From: JAENVT01 sp963805445
GTDB taxonomy: Bacteria > Actinomycetota > Acidimicrobiia > Acidimicrobiales > Ilumatobacteraceae
NCBI GenBank assembly: GCA_963805445.1
Contig: CAWDUI010000054.1
Coordinates: 372,001 to 436,000 of the forward strand
Direction: 5' to 3'
DNA length: 64,000 nucleotides
Part shown: in pieces, positions 28,158-37,194 of the stretch
Numbering within the stretch: the stretch's first letter is position 1
Layout of the letters: the number at the start of each line of letters is the position of its first letter
The notes under the pieces: model-generated
Told to the model about the DNA's origin: nothing
The model's input: the letters and a program-made list of their open reading frames with translations, nothing else
The model's database searches: none
Program-made: the position numbers and the translations under genes

Positions 28158-29405
28158 GTGGCTGACGGTTCTCTGTGGAAGAACCGCGATTTTCGTCTGG
28201 TGCTCGGTGGCGGGCTGATCAACAATATTGGCGATTGGTTGCTGGCCCTGGCGTTGCCGATCTTCGTCTTCACGGAATCGGGTTCAGGGCGAAGTGCCGC
28301 GGCGGTGTTTCTTGTCGAGTTGATCGTCGGGGTGTTCCTTGGACCGTACGGGGGCAGCCTCGCCGATCGTTGGGACCTGCGGCGCACGATCGTCGCAACC
28401 AATCTGTTGCAGGCCGCGACCCTGCTGCCTCTGTTGGCGGTGCACGGCGATCGGCTTTGGCCCGCGTTCGTGGTAGCCGCGGCTCAGGCGATCCTCCAGC
28501 AGGTCAATGATCCAGCCTCGTTTGCGTTGGTTCCCCGCGTGGTATCCGAATCGCACCTGGTGCAGGCCAATGCGGCGAACTCGACGGCTTCATCGCTGGC
28601 CAGATTGGTGGGTGCACCGCTCGGCGGAATCGCTGTCGGCCTCGGCGGTCTGACGACCGTCGTGGTGATCGACGTCGTGTCGTTCGTCGCGGTGGCGGTT
28701 GCGACCTTGTTTGTGCGCACCCCGACGTCGAGTCTCGTCGCCGGAACGGCATCCGGCGCGGGGCAAAGTCCGAGCGTCATGGCCGGATGGAGAGAGATCC
28801 GAGGGCAACCTGCTCTCGTTGGCTTCCTCGTCGTGCAGACGCTGGCTCGCTTGGCGTTTGCGATGTTCCCGGTGTTGTTCATCAAGTTCGTCGTCGTCGA
28901 GCTGCACGGTGGAGGCGCAGCGATCGGCATCATCCGCGGATGCGCGGCGTTTGGTGGTTTCGCCGCCTCGTTGCTCGTCGTCCGCGTCGCCAAACGAACT
29001 CAGCCGGAGAAACTGATGGTGTGGGGGTACCTGAGCTTCGCCATGGTGGCTGCGCTGTTCATCAACGCCCCGTTTGTCACGGCGGCGATCTGGCTGTACC
29101 TCGTACTGTTCGCGCTGTCCGGGCTGCCAAACGCGACATCTCAAATCGGTACATCGGCGACAGCCCAACATCTCTGTCCCCCAGAGGTCCTCGGACGCCT
29201 CAGCGGCATCGCCTCCGCCACCGGCGCAATCGGAGCGGCCGTCGGCACCATCGGTGTCGGTCTGCTCGTTGACCACGTCCCGATCATCCCCTTGTTCGAT
29301 GCCCAAGCCTTCGTCTACCTCCTGTGCGGCATCGCCACCTATTGGCTCATCATCCGTCGATCACCGTGGCTGCCGCCGGTTCGCGATCACTTGCGGCCGG
29401 AGTAG
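28158..29405 (+). CDS. MFS transporter (drug/solute exporter type)
   Basis: 415 aa, about 12 membrane helices. Begins LWKNRDFRLVLGGGLINNIGDW and has the loop motif GPYGGSLADRWDLRR of MFS_3-type efflux proteins. GTG at 28158; GAGAAT lies 6 nt before it, a poor -10. The 178-bp region upstream (27980-28157) holds no gene I can support. The 3' end overlaps a convergent kinase gene by 45 bp. Confidence 0.82.
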   Translation: MADGSLWKNRDFRLVLGGGLINNIGDWLLALALPIFVFTESGSGRSAAAVFLVELIVGVFLGPYGGSLADRWDLRRTIVATNLLQAATLLPLLAVHGDRLWPAFVVAAAQAILQQVNDPASFALVPRVVSESHLVQANAANSTASSLARLVGAPLGGIAVGLGGLTTVVVIDVVSFVAVAVATLFVRTPTSSLVAGTASGAGQSPSVMAGWREIRGQPALVGFLVVQTLARLAFAMFPVLFIKFVVVELHGGGAAIGIIRGCAAFGGFAASLLVVRVAKRTQPEKLMVWGYLSFAMVAALFINAPFVTAAIWLYLVLFALSGLPNATSQIGTSATAQHLCPPEVLGRLSGIASATGAIGAAVGTIGVGLLVDHVPIIPLFDAQAFVYLLCGIATYWLIIRRSPWLPPVRDHLRPE

Positions 29406-30194
29406 GTCATCGTTGTTGATCACGAAGTTGGCGTGCTCAAGCGGTCGTGCTTCGCGCTCGTAGAGAGCTTGGCCGTCGATATAGCGGGAACGCCGCGCGC
29501 GCTCGGTGCGTGCAGCGATTTCGTTGGCCCGCAAGTCGGCTGTGTCCGGAAGGTCGTGCATGAGGTATGCGTTCCACGCGGCCTCGCGCCTCGTCTCTGC
29601 GGTGAGAAACACGCTGAGACTCCAAAATTCGGATAGTTCCGGGCGAAGGAGGAACAACCCGTCGAAGATGAGGATTGCAGCAGCGGGGACTGGTTCGGCT
29701 GGCTCATCGATGCGACGGTCTGACGGTTCGTCGAAGAGAGCGCGTCGGTAGGAGCCGGCGCCGGTAGTGAACGGCTGCAGCAGGTCGTTCTGGACTGCGG
29801 TGAGGTCGTGTGAATCCCGGTAGTAGCCGATCGGCGAGTCGGCGCCCAACCGATACCGCTCACTGCGCGGACGATGAAACGAGTCGATGCTTGCTCGGAC
29901 GATCAGGCTGCCTCTGGCCTCGAGCGTGCGGCCGAGTTCGTCGGCGAAGGTTGACTTGCCAGTTCCGCTCGCACCATCGACAGCGATCAACCTGCGGCCG
30001 TCCCCGACTGTTCTGGTAGTCGCCGCTGCCGCGATTAGGTCGAGGACCGCCGTCCGTTCTGGGCTGACCAGTGGAGTGGGGTTGCCGTCGAGGCCTGCAG
30101 GCACGGCACAACAATTGCTCACCGAATCTCTACGTATCGCGCGCGCCGCCGGACAATGCTCGGCCACCCACGACGAACGTGTCACAGCCAGCAA
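29361..30194 (-). CDS. P-loop kinase, uridine kinase-like
   Basis: 277 aa if started at 30194; a GTG at 30122 preceded by TACGTA is a good alternative and removes a non-conserved head. Walker A is GASGTGKST, then FADELGRTLEARG. Downstream ILIFDGLFLLRPELSEFW fits the uridine kinase/phosphoribulokinase-like fold (DG.F motif), and TERARRSRYIDGQALY is a lid-like basic stretch. The nucleoside or other small substrate is not clear. The 3' end overlaps the MFS gene. Confidence 0.7.
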   Translation of the reverse strand: MLAVTRSSWVAEHCPAARAIRRDSVSNCCAVPAGLDGNPTPLVSPERTAVLDLIAAAATTRTVGDGRRLIAVDGASGTGKSTFADELGRTLEARGSLIVRASIDSFHRPRSERYRLGADSPIGYYRDSHDLTAVQNDLLQPFTTGAGSYRRALFDEPSDRRIDEPAEPVPAAAILIFDGLFLLRPELSEFWSLSVFLTAETRREAAWNAYLMHDLPDTADLRANEIAARTERARRSRYIDGQALYEREARPLEHANFVINNDDLLRPQVIANRRQPR

Positions 30195-30505
30195 CGAGCC
30201 ACGCAGATAACACGCGACCAGAACACCACCTCGCTCGACTCATCCGCGGAGCGCGTGTCTGGGCGCTTGTGTCCCGGCGCAGGGCGTCACAAATGACGTC
30301 GGAGGTGGATATGCCGTCCAGTTTGGCTCGTTCGGCGACCTGATCGTTGAGTTCCGGATCGAGGCGGACTGACTCGACTGTGGAATGGCCAGCGCGGTCG
30401 AGCGTGGGTCGTCCGCGCTTGCCGCGGCGGGCGATGAGCACGGGCGGGGTCGTAGCCGCGTTCGGCTTCGTCGGCAAGGGCGTCGATGTCGGCGTCGGCG
30501 ACCAT
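30130..30505 (-). CDS. Ribbon-helix-helix antitoxin-like protein, one frameshift
   Basis: The N-terminal MVADADIDALADEAERGYD begins at ATG 30505. After a shift near 30450 the frame continues with LIARRGKRGRPTLD and the ribbon-helix-helix ESVRLDPELNDQVAERAKLD, ISTSDVICDALRR. This order matches a common actinobacterial RHH protein often paired with a toxin, but no toxin gene is adjacent. The C-terminal 35 residues after ALRR are not typical and may be a frame artefact. Confidence 0.55.
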
Positions 30506-30527
30506 CAAACCCGGCCGGCGAGGGCCG

Positions 30528-30992
30528 TCAGCGATAGCGATCAGGGATGACCTGTCCCGGGGCTTCGTCGTCCCATACCATCGCGCTGATCCGCCATCCT
30601 GCCGGAGTCATGATGAACTGCGTCGAGACCATCCCTAGCGCCTCAGCGGCTACGCCGTTCGTCACGCCACGCTTCTCGTAGCTGCTGAACCGGTGGGCGA
30701 CTTTACCGAACACCTCGGTGACGTTGGTCCGCTCAGCTTCGAAGAACTCGGTGAGCTGTCCCGAGTCGACCATCGCCTGGCGAGGGCGGATGAAACCATC
30801 GAGGTTGGACACGTCGGGAGTTTCGGAGATGTTCTTGACGAGGATCCCCTCGTCGATGAACAGCGAGCGGATCGCCTCGTAGTCCGGGCGTGAGCCGGGT
30901 TCGAACGAGACCGCCGCGAAGAACCGGGCGACGAGGGCGGCGAGGTCGCGCTCGGTTCGAGCTCGATCGACTGACTTCGAATCGTGGGTCAT
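30528..30992 (-). CDS. SnoaL/NTF2-like (DUF4440-type) protein
   Basis: 154 aa. NTF2-like fold suggested by the helix RDLAALVARFFAAVSFEP, then YEAIRSLFIDEGILVKN, and late strands HRFSSYEKRG and TQFIMTPAGWRISAMVWDDE. Start ATG at 30992 is set by the ribosome binding site AGGAGAG 9 nt upstream. Function unknown; such proteins may be enzymes or ligand binders. Confidence 0.7.
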   Translation of the reverse strand: MTHDSKSVDRARTERDLAALVARFFAAVSFEPGSRPDYEAIRSLFIDEGILVKNISETPDVSNLDGFIRPRQAMVDSGQLTEFFEAERTNVTEVFGKVAHRFSSYEKRGVTNGVAAEALGMVSTQFIMTPAGWRISAMVWDDEAPGQVIPDRYR

Positions 30993-31089
30993 GGTGATGA
31001 TCTCTCCTGATCTCGGCCACGCCCGCGAACAAGCGCGGTCGTGATTGCTGCCTGGTTTGTCAAAGCTCTCTTCCGGCAGTAGCTCGTGA

Positions 31090-31596
31090 TCAATCGCCGG
31101 TCGTGCCGTCGATCGCCTCGCGGAGCAGATCGGCATGGCCGCAGTGCCGTGCGTACTCCTCGATCATGTGGACGATCGTGCGTCGCAGGGTGTGCTGGCC
31201 GCGGTCGGGTTCGCCCAAGTTGAGGTCGTCCATGCTCGCCGTCGCGAGATGCCGGTCGATGGTCTCGATCTCGTTCCAGTACGCGGCCATCGCCTCGGAG
31301 ACCGTCGCTCCGGCAGGCACTCGCCACTCCTCCTCGTCGTCGAACAATGGCGGCACGTCCTCGGACAGCAGAACGCGTCGGAACCACCACCGCTCGACGT
31401 CGGTCATGTGGCGGATGAGGCCGAGAAGCGTGAGTGCGCTGGGCGGGCACGGTGTGAGTCTTGCTTGTTCGTCGCTGAGACCCTCGACCTTCCTGGCCAG
31501 GACAGCGCGGTGGTAGGTCAGGTACCCGAGCAGAACGGAGTGCTCGTCCTCTGCGAACGACTTGGCGGCAGGAAGAGGCGTGATCGGTTGAGGCAT
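31090..31596 (-). CDS. DinB/DUF664-family protein
   Basis: 168 aa four-helix DinB fold. Metal-binding histidines are expected at LIRHMTDVERWWFRR and IVHMIEEYARHCGHADLLRE, both present, with a third possible near the N-terminus (YHRAVLARKVEGLSDEQ). Family members include thiol-S-transferases that use mycothiol or bacillithiol; that is a plausible but unproven role. The 93-bp gap before the next gene on this strand holds nothing evident. Confidence 0.8.
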   Translation of the reverse strand: MPQPITPLPAAKSFAEDEHSVLLGYLTYHRAVLARKVEGLSDEQARLTPCPPSALTLLGLIRHMTDVERWWFRRVLLSEDVPPLFDDEEEWRVPAGATVSEAMAAYWNEIETIDRHLATASMDDLNLGEPDRGQHTLRRTIVHMIEEYARHCGHADLLREAIDGTTGD

Positions 31597-31701
31597 GGTT
31601 CAAGGCTGACACGGCGGATCCCCGCCCGTCGACCACACTCCGCGGCACCGGGACGTCGAGCCCGCATTTTGGTCTTGTCGGGCGATGAACACCCGTGACG
31701 G

Positions 31702-32604
31702 TCAGACCGGGCTTTGGTCGTGCAGCGTCACGTTGGTAGCGGTCAGCGTGATGGCATACAGGCGGTAGGCCGGTACGGTCGCGGAGTTCGATGCGGTTGC
31801 CGAGCACGTCAGGTCCAAGGTGCCGGCGGTGGCGAGCGTGATCGAGCCCTCGAGCGACAGGTTCCGGTACTCGCCTGTGACCGAGGTCAGGTGGGTGAAA
31901 TCGAGCTGGTCCGTTCCGCTCATCAGATTGCAGAGGATGCTGTAGCCAGTGCCGCCTGTGCTGGCGAGCCCGTAGAGCTTCGCCGACACGAGGTAGCTCC
32001 CGGCCGGTACCGAGACCTGCGTCAGCACCGTGTTGGCCTCGGTCGAGTCGATTCCGCCGTCGAGGTGCGACGCATATGCCTCCGACGGACCGCGTGCTGG
32101 GAGGAAGTAGCCGGTGATGTCCAACAACGCGTCGACCGGTCCGGTCAACGTGTAGACCTTGATCGCGCCGGCAGCCGACAGCCCGACGATCCCACCGTTC
32201 GCCTTGACCCCTTCCCCGGCAACCGGGTTGATGCTCGACGATCCCGGACGGCTGGCATCAGCCGGGTACACGGTGAGGAAGCCGTTGATGCCGGTCGGCA
32301 CGGTCAGGTTGTAGCTGATCCCGGTCGCCGTGTTGGGGATCGTGCACTGGCCGTTGGTGCCCCACACCGGGCGGACGAACTCCTCGCCTGCGTTGAGGGG
32401 CGTGTTGCGGTCGCCGACCACTGTCGCTGGTCGAGTGTCGAACAGCCGGCACGGCGTGATCGACACGAACGATGACGGCGCCGAACTGCCCGCTGCGTGA
32501 GCGATCAGCCCGATGCCTCCCGCACCAAGCGACACCGCAACTGCGGCACCGATACCAGCCCAACGTGAACGCGCCAAGGCAGATCCACCGACACGACGAA
32601 ACAT
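31702..32604 (-). CDS. Secreted protein with PITPCRL-type repeat module, unknown function
   Basis: 300 aa. The ATG at 32604 follows an AAGGGGG ribosome binding site. Arg-rich start and hydrophobic core (about 16-38) form a Sec signal. The mature N-terminal half, FVSITPCRLFDTRPATV to ALLDITGYFLP, is a beta-rich module I know from many secreted actinobacterial proteins. The C-terminal half is a beta-sandwich-like domain with one Cys pair (LCNLM, LTCSA). Divergent from the secreted phosphatase-like gene. Confidence 0.65.
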   Translation of the reverse strand: MFRRVGGSALARSRWAGIGAAVAVSLGAGGIGLIAHAAGSSAPSSFVSITPCRLFDTRPATVVGDRNTPLNAGEEFVRPVWGTNGQCTIPNTATGISYNLTVPTGINGFLTVYPADASRPGSSSINPVAGEGVKANGGIVGLSAAGAIKVYTLTGPVDALLDITGYFLPARGPSEAYASHLDGGIDSTEANTVLTQVSVPAGSYLVSAKLYGLASTGGTGYSILCNLMSGTDQLDFTHLTSVTGEYRNLSLEGSITLATAGTLDLTCSATASNSATVPAYRLYAITLTATNVTLHDQSPV

Positions 32605-32864
32605 TGAAGGCCCCCTTCTCCAGTTGTTCGGCCGGCTTGGCCGGACGGTCCCGAGATTAGAGATGCCGCGTGGGAGTAGCGCCACTGGAGACCCACCGGA
32701 TCGCATGGCTCGGTGGACGGCCTTCGTTTTCGACGACGGCGCCCGCGATCGAGCGTTTCCCGAACCGTCGGCTCAGCGTCACCTTTCATTCTTGAACGCG
32801 ACACGTGTAGAGCGCATCCTGAGGGGGTATCCGGTGCTATTTACCGACTGAAGGGAGTCCCACC

Positions 32865-35228
32865 ATGCGAACCACGCGATCTCGTCTGGGCGCGGCCTTG
32901 GCCGTCGCCTCAGCCTTTCTTGTTGCACCCTTTGTTGCCGGAGGGGTGCAATCGGCCGGCGCCACGCCGCCGGCCGGCTCGTGCGATCTCGGCAACGGGG
33001 TCGAGCACGTCATCAATCTCACGTTCGACAACGTGCACTTCTTCCGTGACAACCCGAACGTGCCGTCCGACCTCGAGCAGATGCCTCACCTGCTGCAGTT
33101 CCTGGAGCAGAACGGCACGCTGATGTCGAACATGCACACCGGGCTGATCGCCCACACCGCCCAGGACAGCCTGTCGATCTACACCGGCCTGTACGGCGAC
33201 CGGCATGGCATGTCGGTGAGCAACAGCTACAAGACCTATCACCCCGACGGAACAACCGAGCCCGACGGCTCGTTCGTCTACTGGACCTCGCCGGTCTACA
33301 ACTCGGCGACGAAGACGGCGAGCGCAACCGACGCCTCGCCATCGATGGTGTACTCGCCAACCGTGCCGGCGTCGAACACCGCACCGACGACGATCACGCC
33401 GGCGCCGTGGGTTCCGTTCACCCGAGCCGGCTGCTCGGTCGGCAACTTCTCGACGGCCAACATGGTGCTCGAGAACGTCGGCCTCGACATTCCCACGGTG
33501 TTCGGCGCCGACTCGCCCGAGGCGCAACAGCTTGCCGCTGACCCGTCGTCGTTCAAGGACCCCGAGACCGCCGACTACGTCGGTGTTGCCGTCCACTGCG
33601 CGCAAGGCGATGCGGTCTGCGCCGACGCGCAGGCGGTGAAATTCGGTCAGTCGACGCCCACGCCAAGCGCCGTTGCCGACGTGCTGCCGAACGAGCCCGG
33701 TGGCTACGACGGCTACCAGGGCCTCTTCGGGCATCGATACGTTGCTCCGCAGCTCGGGGCCGGCATTGCCAACCTCGTGCACAACGGATATCCCGTGACC
33801 AACGCGGACGGGAACCTGGTCGCCCTCGACGGCCACGAGATCCGCAACGGCTTCGCCAACCAGCCGGGCTTCCCCGGCTTCAACCCGCTCGCCAACGAGT
33901 CGCTGGCGTACATCGCCGACATGCAAGAGGCTGGGATCCCGGTGACCTACGGGTACATCTCCGATCTGCACGAGCGCAAGCCCGGCACCACCGGATGCAC
34001 GACCGCGGGAGCCAACTCCGGCTTCGCCCTCGGACCGGGCGATGCCTGCTACGTGAACAACGCCAAGGCCTACGACGATGCGTTCGCGACATTCTTCGCC
34101 CGGCTCGCCGCTGACGGCATCACGCCTGCGAACACGCTGTTCATCGTCAATTCGGAGGAGAACGACCACTTCGCCGGTGGAACGCCGAATCGTTCGGCGG
34201 CAAGCGCACCGACGCCGGCCGGGTGCGACGGCGTGACGGTCGCGTGCTCCTACGCAGCTGGGCAGATCGGCGAGCTCAGCGCCAACTTGCCGGGCCTCGT
34301 TGCAACCCAGTTCGGCAACACCACCGCCTTCGACGTCGAGCCGCAGGGCGCGTCGATCTATGTGCAAGGTCAGCCCGGTCCCGCCGATCCGGCAGTGCGC
34401 CAACTCGAGCGCGATGTCGCCCACATCACCGCCGACAACCCGTACAACGGCACCACCGGCGAGAAGATCGTCAACTACCAAGCCGGCAAGGTCGAGCAAC
34501 GGATCTTGCACATCGAGACCGCCGATCCGCTTCGGACGCCGACGTTCACCGTGTTCCCCAAGGGTGACTACTTCTTCGGCCAAGGCCCGCAGAACTGCAC
34601 GAGCCCGTGCGTCAGCATCTTCTCGCGGTTCGCTTGGGATCACGGTTACTACAGCCCGAACATCGACATCACGTGGAGCGGATTCGTGGGTCCGGGCGTG
34701 GGCCAACGGGGCGTCGACGGGCCGGGCCCGTCACAGGGCGCCAGCGTGGTCGACCCATCAGGAAACAGCACGGTGCCGGCGTTCAGCACCGTCGGAACAT
34801 GGGCCGACGAGCCCGACATTCGTCCGACGATGCTGTCTCTCGTCGGCTTGAAGGACGACTACCAGACCGACGGGCGGGTGATCACGGAGATCCTCGACCG
34901 CGTGCCCCGCGCGCTACGCGGCACGGAGGCCCTCGGGGCCTGCTACAAGCAGCTCAACAGCGGCGTTGGCGAATTCGCCACGAACACGCTGCTTGCCGAG
35001 TCCGCCGCGCTGGCCAGCGGATCGGCGACATCCGATTCCCAGTTCACCCGAACTGAAAAGGTGCTGCTCGGTCTGGCCAACGTGCGTGATCCACTGGCGA
35101 CCCAGATCAAGACGACCTTGTCGAGGGCGGCCTTCGCCGGCACGGCTCCTCGGCCGATCGAATTGTGGCTGGAGCTCGTCGCCTGTCGATTGACCGTTGC
35201 CGCGTCGCGGTTCGTCGGCCAGACCTGA
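32865..35228 (+). CDS. Secreted alkaline-phosphatase-superfamily protein
   Basis: 787 aa. Good ribosome binding site AAGGGAG. Signal peptide with cleavage near QSAGATP (about residue 33). The mature start HVINLTFDNVHFFRDNP places an Asp where the superfamily binds metal, and HTAQDSLSIYTGLYGDRHGM fits the nucleophile region. Later NSEENDHFAGG and a C-terminal DEPDIRPTMLSLVGLKDDY are typical of secreted phosphodiesterase/sulfatase-like enzymes in actinobacteria. Substrate unknown. The 260-bp upstream gap has an ACACGTGT palindrome about 60 bp before the gene and is otherwise featureless. Confidence 0.7.
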   Translation: MRTTRSRLGAALAVASAFLVAPFVAGGVQSAGATPPAGSCDLGNGVEHVINLTFDNVHFFRDNPNVPSDLEQMPHLLQFLEQNGTLMSNMHTGLIAHTAQDSLSIYTGLYGDRHGMSVSNSYKTYHPDGTTEPDGSFVYWTSPVYNSATKTASATDASPSMVYSPTVPASNTAPTTITPAPWVPFTRAGCSVGNFSTANMVLENVGLDIPTVFGADSPEAQQLAADPSSFKDPETADYVGVAVHCAQGDAVCADAQAVKFGQSTPTPSAVADVLPNEPGGYDGYQGLFGHRYVAPQLGAGIANLVHNGYPVTNADGNLVALDGHEIRNGFANQPGFPGFNPLANESLAYIADMQEAGIPVTYGYISDLHERKPGTTGCTTAGANSGFALGPGDACYVNNAKAYDDAFATFFARLAADGITPANTLFIVNSEENDHFAGGTPNRSAASAPTPAGCDGVTVACSYAAGQIGELSANLPGLVATQFGNTTAFDVEPQGASIYVQGQPGPADPAVRQLERDVAHITADNPYNGTTGEKIVNYQAGKVEQRILHIETADPLRTPTFTVFPKGDYFFGQGPQNCTSPCVSIFSRFAWDHGYYSPNIDITWSGFVGPGVGQRGVDGPGPSQGASVVDPSGNSTVPAFSTVGTWADEPDIRPTMLSLVGLKDDYQTDGRVITEILDRVPRALRGTEALGACYKQLNSGVGEFATNTLLAESAALASGSATSDSQFTRTEKVLLGLANVRDPLATQIKTTLSRAAFAGTAPRPIELWLELVACRLTVAASRFVGQT

Positions 35229-35234
35229 CGTCGA

Positions 35235-36383
35235 TCAGCTGATCTTCAAGGCGGCGTTGAAGACCTTCTTGGACTTGAACTCGACAGCGATTCGCCGGGC
35301 CATCTCGTGAAAGAGCCTGGCGGATTCGCTGTCGGGGTCGGCGACGGTGATGGGGACGCCGTCGTCGCCGCCCTCGCGCAACTCGGGAACGAGGGGCAGC
35401 TTGCCGAGCAGGGGGACACCGAGCGAATCGGCCAGTTCCTGGCCGCCGCCTTCACCGAAGATCTCGTAGCGCTTGCCGTCGTCGCCGGTGAACCAGCTCA
35501 TGTTCTCGATCACGGCTTTGACTGTCATGTTGACCTTCGCCGCCATCGCCGCTGACAGCGCGGCGACCTTCTGCGCTGCGGGCTGCGGGGTCGTGACGAC
35601 ATACACCTCGGCTCGCGGGAGGTACTGGCTGAGGCTGAGGGCGATGTCGCCCGTGCCGGGCGGCATGTCGATCAGCAAGAAGTCGGGCTCGTCCCAGAAG
35701 ACATCGGTGAGGAACTGCTCGAGCGCCTTGTGCAGCATCGGGCCGCGCCACACGACTGCCTGGCCCTCCGGCACGAAGTAGCCGATCGAGATGCAGCGCA
35801 CGCCGTGGCTCTCGGGCGGCACGAGCATTCCGTCGATGACCACCGGGTCGCGGTCGGCGCCGAGCATGCGGGGGATGGAGAAGCCATAGATGTCGGCGTC
35901 GACGATCCCGACCGAGTAGCCCTGTTGGGCCAGGGCCACGGCGAGGTTGACCGTGACGCTCGACTTGCCGACGCCACCCTTGCCCGACGAGATCAGCAGC
36001 GGGCGGGTCTTCGAACCGGGTTCGGCAAACGGCACCGCTCGCCCTTCGGCGTGACCATGCGCCTGCCCTTGGCCGGCGGTGGCGCCGGGGTTGCCGTGCA
36101 GCATCGTGCGCACGGCCTCACGCTCCTGGTCGGTCATCACGGTGAAGTCCAACGTCACCTTGCGCACACCGGGCAGCGGCGCCACGGCGGCGGTGACCCG
36201 GCTGGTGATCTCGTTGCGCAGCGGGCACCCGGCGACCGTGAGGGCGATCTGGATCCCGGCCACGCCGTCGTCGTCGAGCCCCACGTGGCGGACCATGCCG
36301 AGGTCGACGATGGATCGTCGCAGCTCGGGATCCTCCACAGGCCGCAGTGCCTCGAAGATCTGCTCGTTCGTGGTTGCCGGCAT
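35235..36383 (-). CDS. mrp: Mrp/ApbC-type Fe-S cluster carrier ATPase
   Basis: 382 aa from the ATG at 36383. Residues about 5-85 are a MIP18/DUF59 domain (LRPVEDPELRRSIVDLG, with AGCPLRNEI). Residues 128-380 are the ParA-like ATPase with deviant Walker A SSGKGGVGKSS (about 132-142) and LIDMPPGTGD. The segment where many Mrp proteins have CxxC reads ENMSWFTGDDGKRYEIFG, so the usual cluster-bridging cysteines are missing, as I recall for other actinobacterial Mrp. Divergent from a SufR-like Fe-S regulator, which makes an Fe-S role likely. Confidence 0.87.
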   Translation of the reverse strand: MPATTNEQIFEALRPVEDPELRRSIVDLGMVRHVGLDDDGVAGIQIALTVAGCPLRNEITSRVTAAVAPLPGVRKVTLDFTVMTDQEREAVRTMLHGNPGATAGQGQAHGHAEGRAVPFAEPGSKTRPLLISSGKGGVGKSSVTVNLAVALAQQGYSVGIVDADIYGFSIPRMLGADRDPVVIDGMLVPPESHGVRCISIGYFVPEGQAVVWRGPMLHKALEQFLTDVFWDEPDFLLIDMPPGTGDIALSLSQYLPRAEVYVVTTPQPAAQKVAALSAAMAAKVNMTVKAVIENMSWFTGDDGKRYEIFGEGGGQELADSLGVPLLGKLPLVPELREGGDDGVPITVADPDSESARLFHEMARRIAVEFKSKKVFNAALKIS

Positions 36384-36446
36384 GGTGACCCTTTCGGCGC
36401 TCGGTCGGTGAAACGGGGCGCAGCGAATTACCACTACGCGGATAGG

Positions 36447-36452
36447 TAGAAT
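36447..36452 (+). promoter_or_regulatory. -10 box and nearby inverted repeats, SufR-like gene promoter
   Basis: TAGAAT ends 6 nt before the GTG at 36459, with no Shine-Dalgarno, so the GTG is a candidate first base of a leaderless mRNA. Overlapping it are GGTAGAATACC (36445-36455, arms GGTA/TACC) and a wider TTACC...GGTAG pairing from 36428. These are candidate operator halves for the encoded regulator. Confidence 0.45.
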
Positions 36453-36458
36453 ACCGGC

Positions 36459-37187
36459 GTGGCTGCGAACCCGCCCAGCGCGTCGATGGCATCAGGTGCC
36501 TTCACCGCGACCGTTTCCGCCATCACCAACGCATTCGGCGACCCCACGCGTCGCGGCATCTACCTGTTCGCCCGCGAGCACGAGACCGGCGTGACGGCGT
36601 CGCAGGTGGCCGAACAGTTCGGGCTGCATCCCAACGTGGCCCGCCATCACCTCGACCGCCTGGCGGCCGGCGGTTACCTCGAGGTCGCCGTCGAACGGGC
36701 CGAGGGCGCGGGCGCGGGCCGGCCGTCGAAGCGGTACCGCTCCGTCGCCAACGTGTCGATCGACGTCGCCGTGCGCAGCGAGGATCTCGTGCTGTCGCTG
36801 CTGGGCAAGGCGCTGGCCCTGCTGCCGAGCGACCAGGCCGAGGCGATGGCCGAACAGGTCGGTCAGGAGTACGGGCAGGCCATGGCTGCGGGCATGTCGG
36901 GGCTCGATGTCGCCGTCGGCCAGCGCAGCTTGCGGTCGGCCATGCAGGCGGTGGCTGACGCCCTGACGGCACATGGATTTGCGGCGCACGCCGACCAGCG
37001 AAACAACCAGCTGCGAATCGTCAGCAACCACTGCCCGTTCGGCGACGTGGCGATCGAGCATCCGGTGATCTGTGCGGTCGACCGCGGCATGGTCAAAGGC
37101 ATGCTCGGCGCGCTGTGTGGCGACACCGATGTCAGCACCGAGGCATCGCTGCCGCAGGGCGACACGTTCTGCGCCACCACCTTCTGA
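36459..37187 (+). CDS. SufR-like Fe-S-binding transcriptional regulator
   Basis: 242 aa. The N-terminal winged helix (about 20-80) contains VTASQVAEQFGLHPNVARHH, as in ArsR/DeoR-like SufR proteins. The C-terminal region carries four cysteines: C192 (NHCPFG), C205 (PVICAVD), C220 (LGALCG) and C238 (DTFCAT), spaced x12, x14, x17. SufR proteins bind a [4Fe-4S] cluster with a closely similar spacing and repress suf genes. Its neighbour Mrp fits that role, but no suf genes are in the window. Confidence 0.75.
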   Translation: MAANPPSASMASGAFTATVSAITNAFGDPTRRGIYLFAREHETGVTASQVAEQFGLHPNVARHHLDRLAAGGYLEVAVERAEGAGAGRPSKRYRSVANVSIDVAVRSEDLVLSLLGKALALLPSDQAEAMAEQVGQEYGQAMAAGMSGLDVAVGQRSLRSAMQAVADALTAHGFAAHADQRNNQLRIVSNHCPFGDVAIEHPVICAVDRGMVKGMLGALCGDTDVSTEASLPQGDTFCATTF

Positions 37188-37194
37188 TCGAGGG

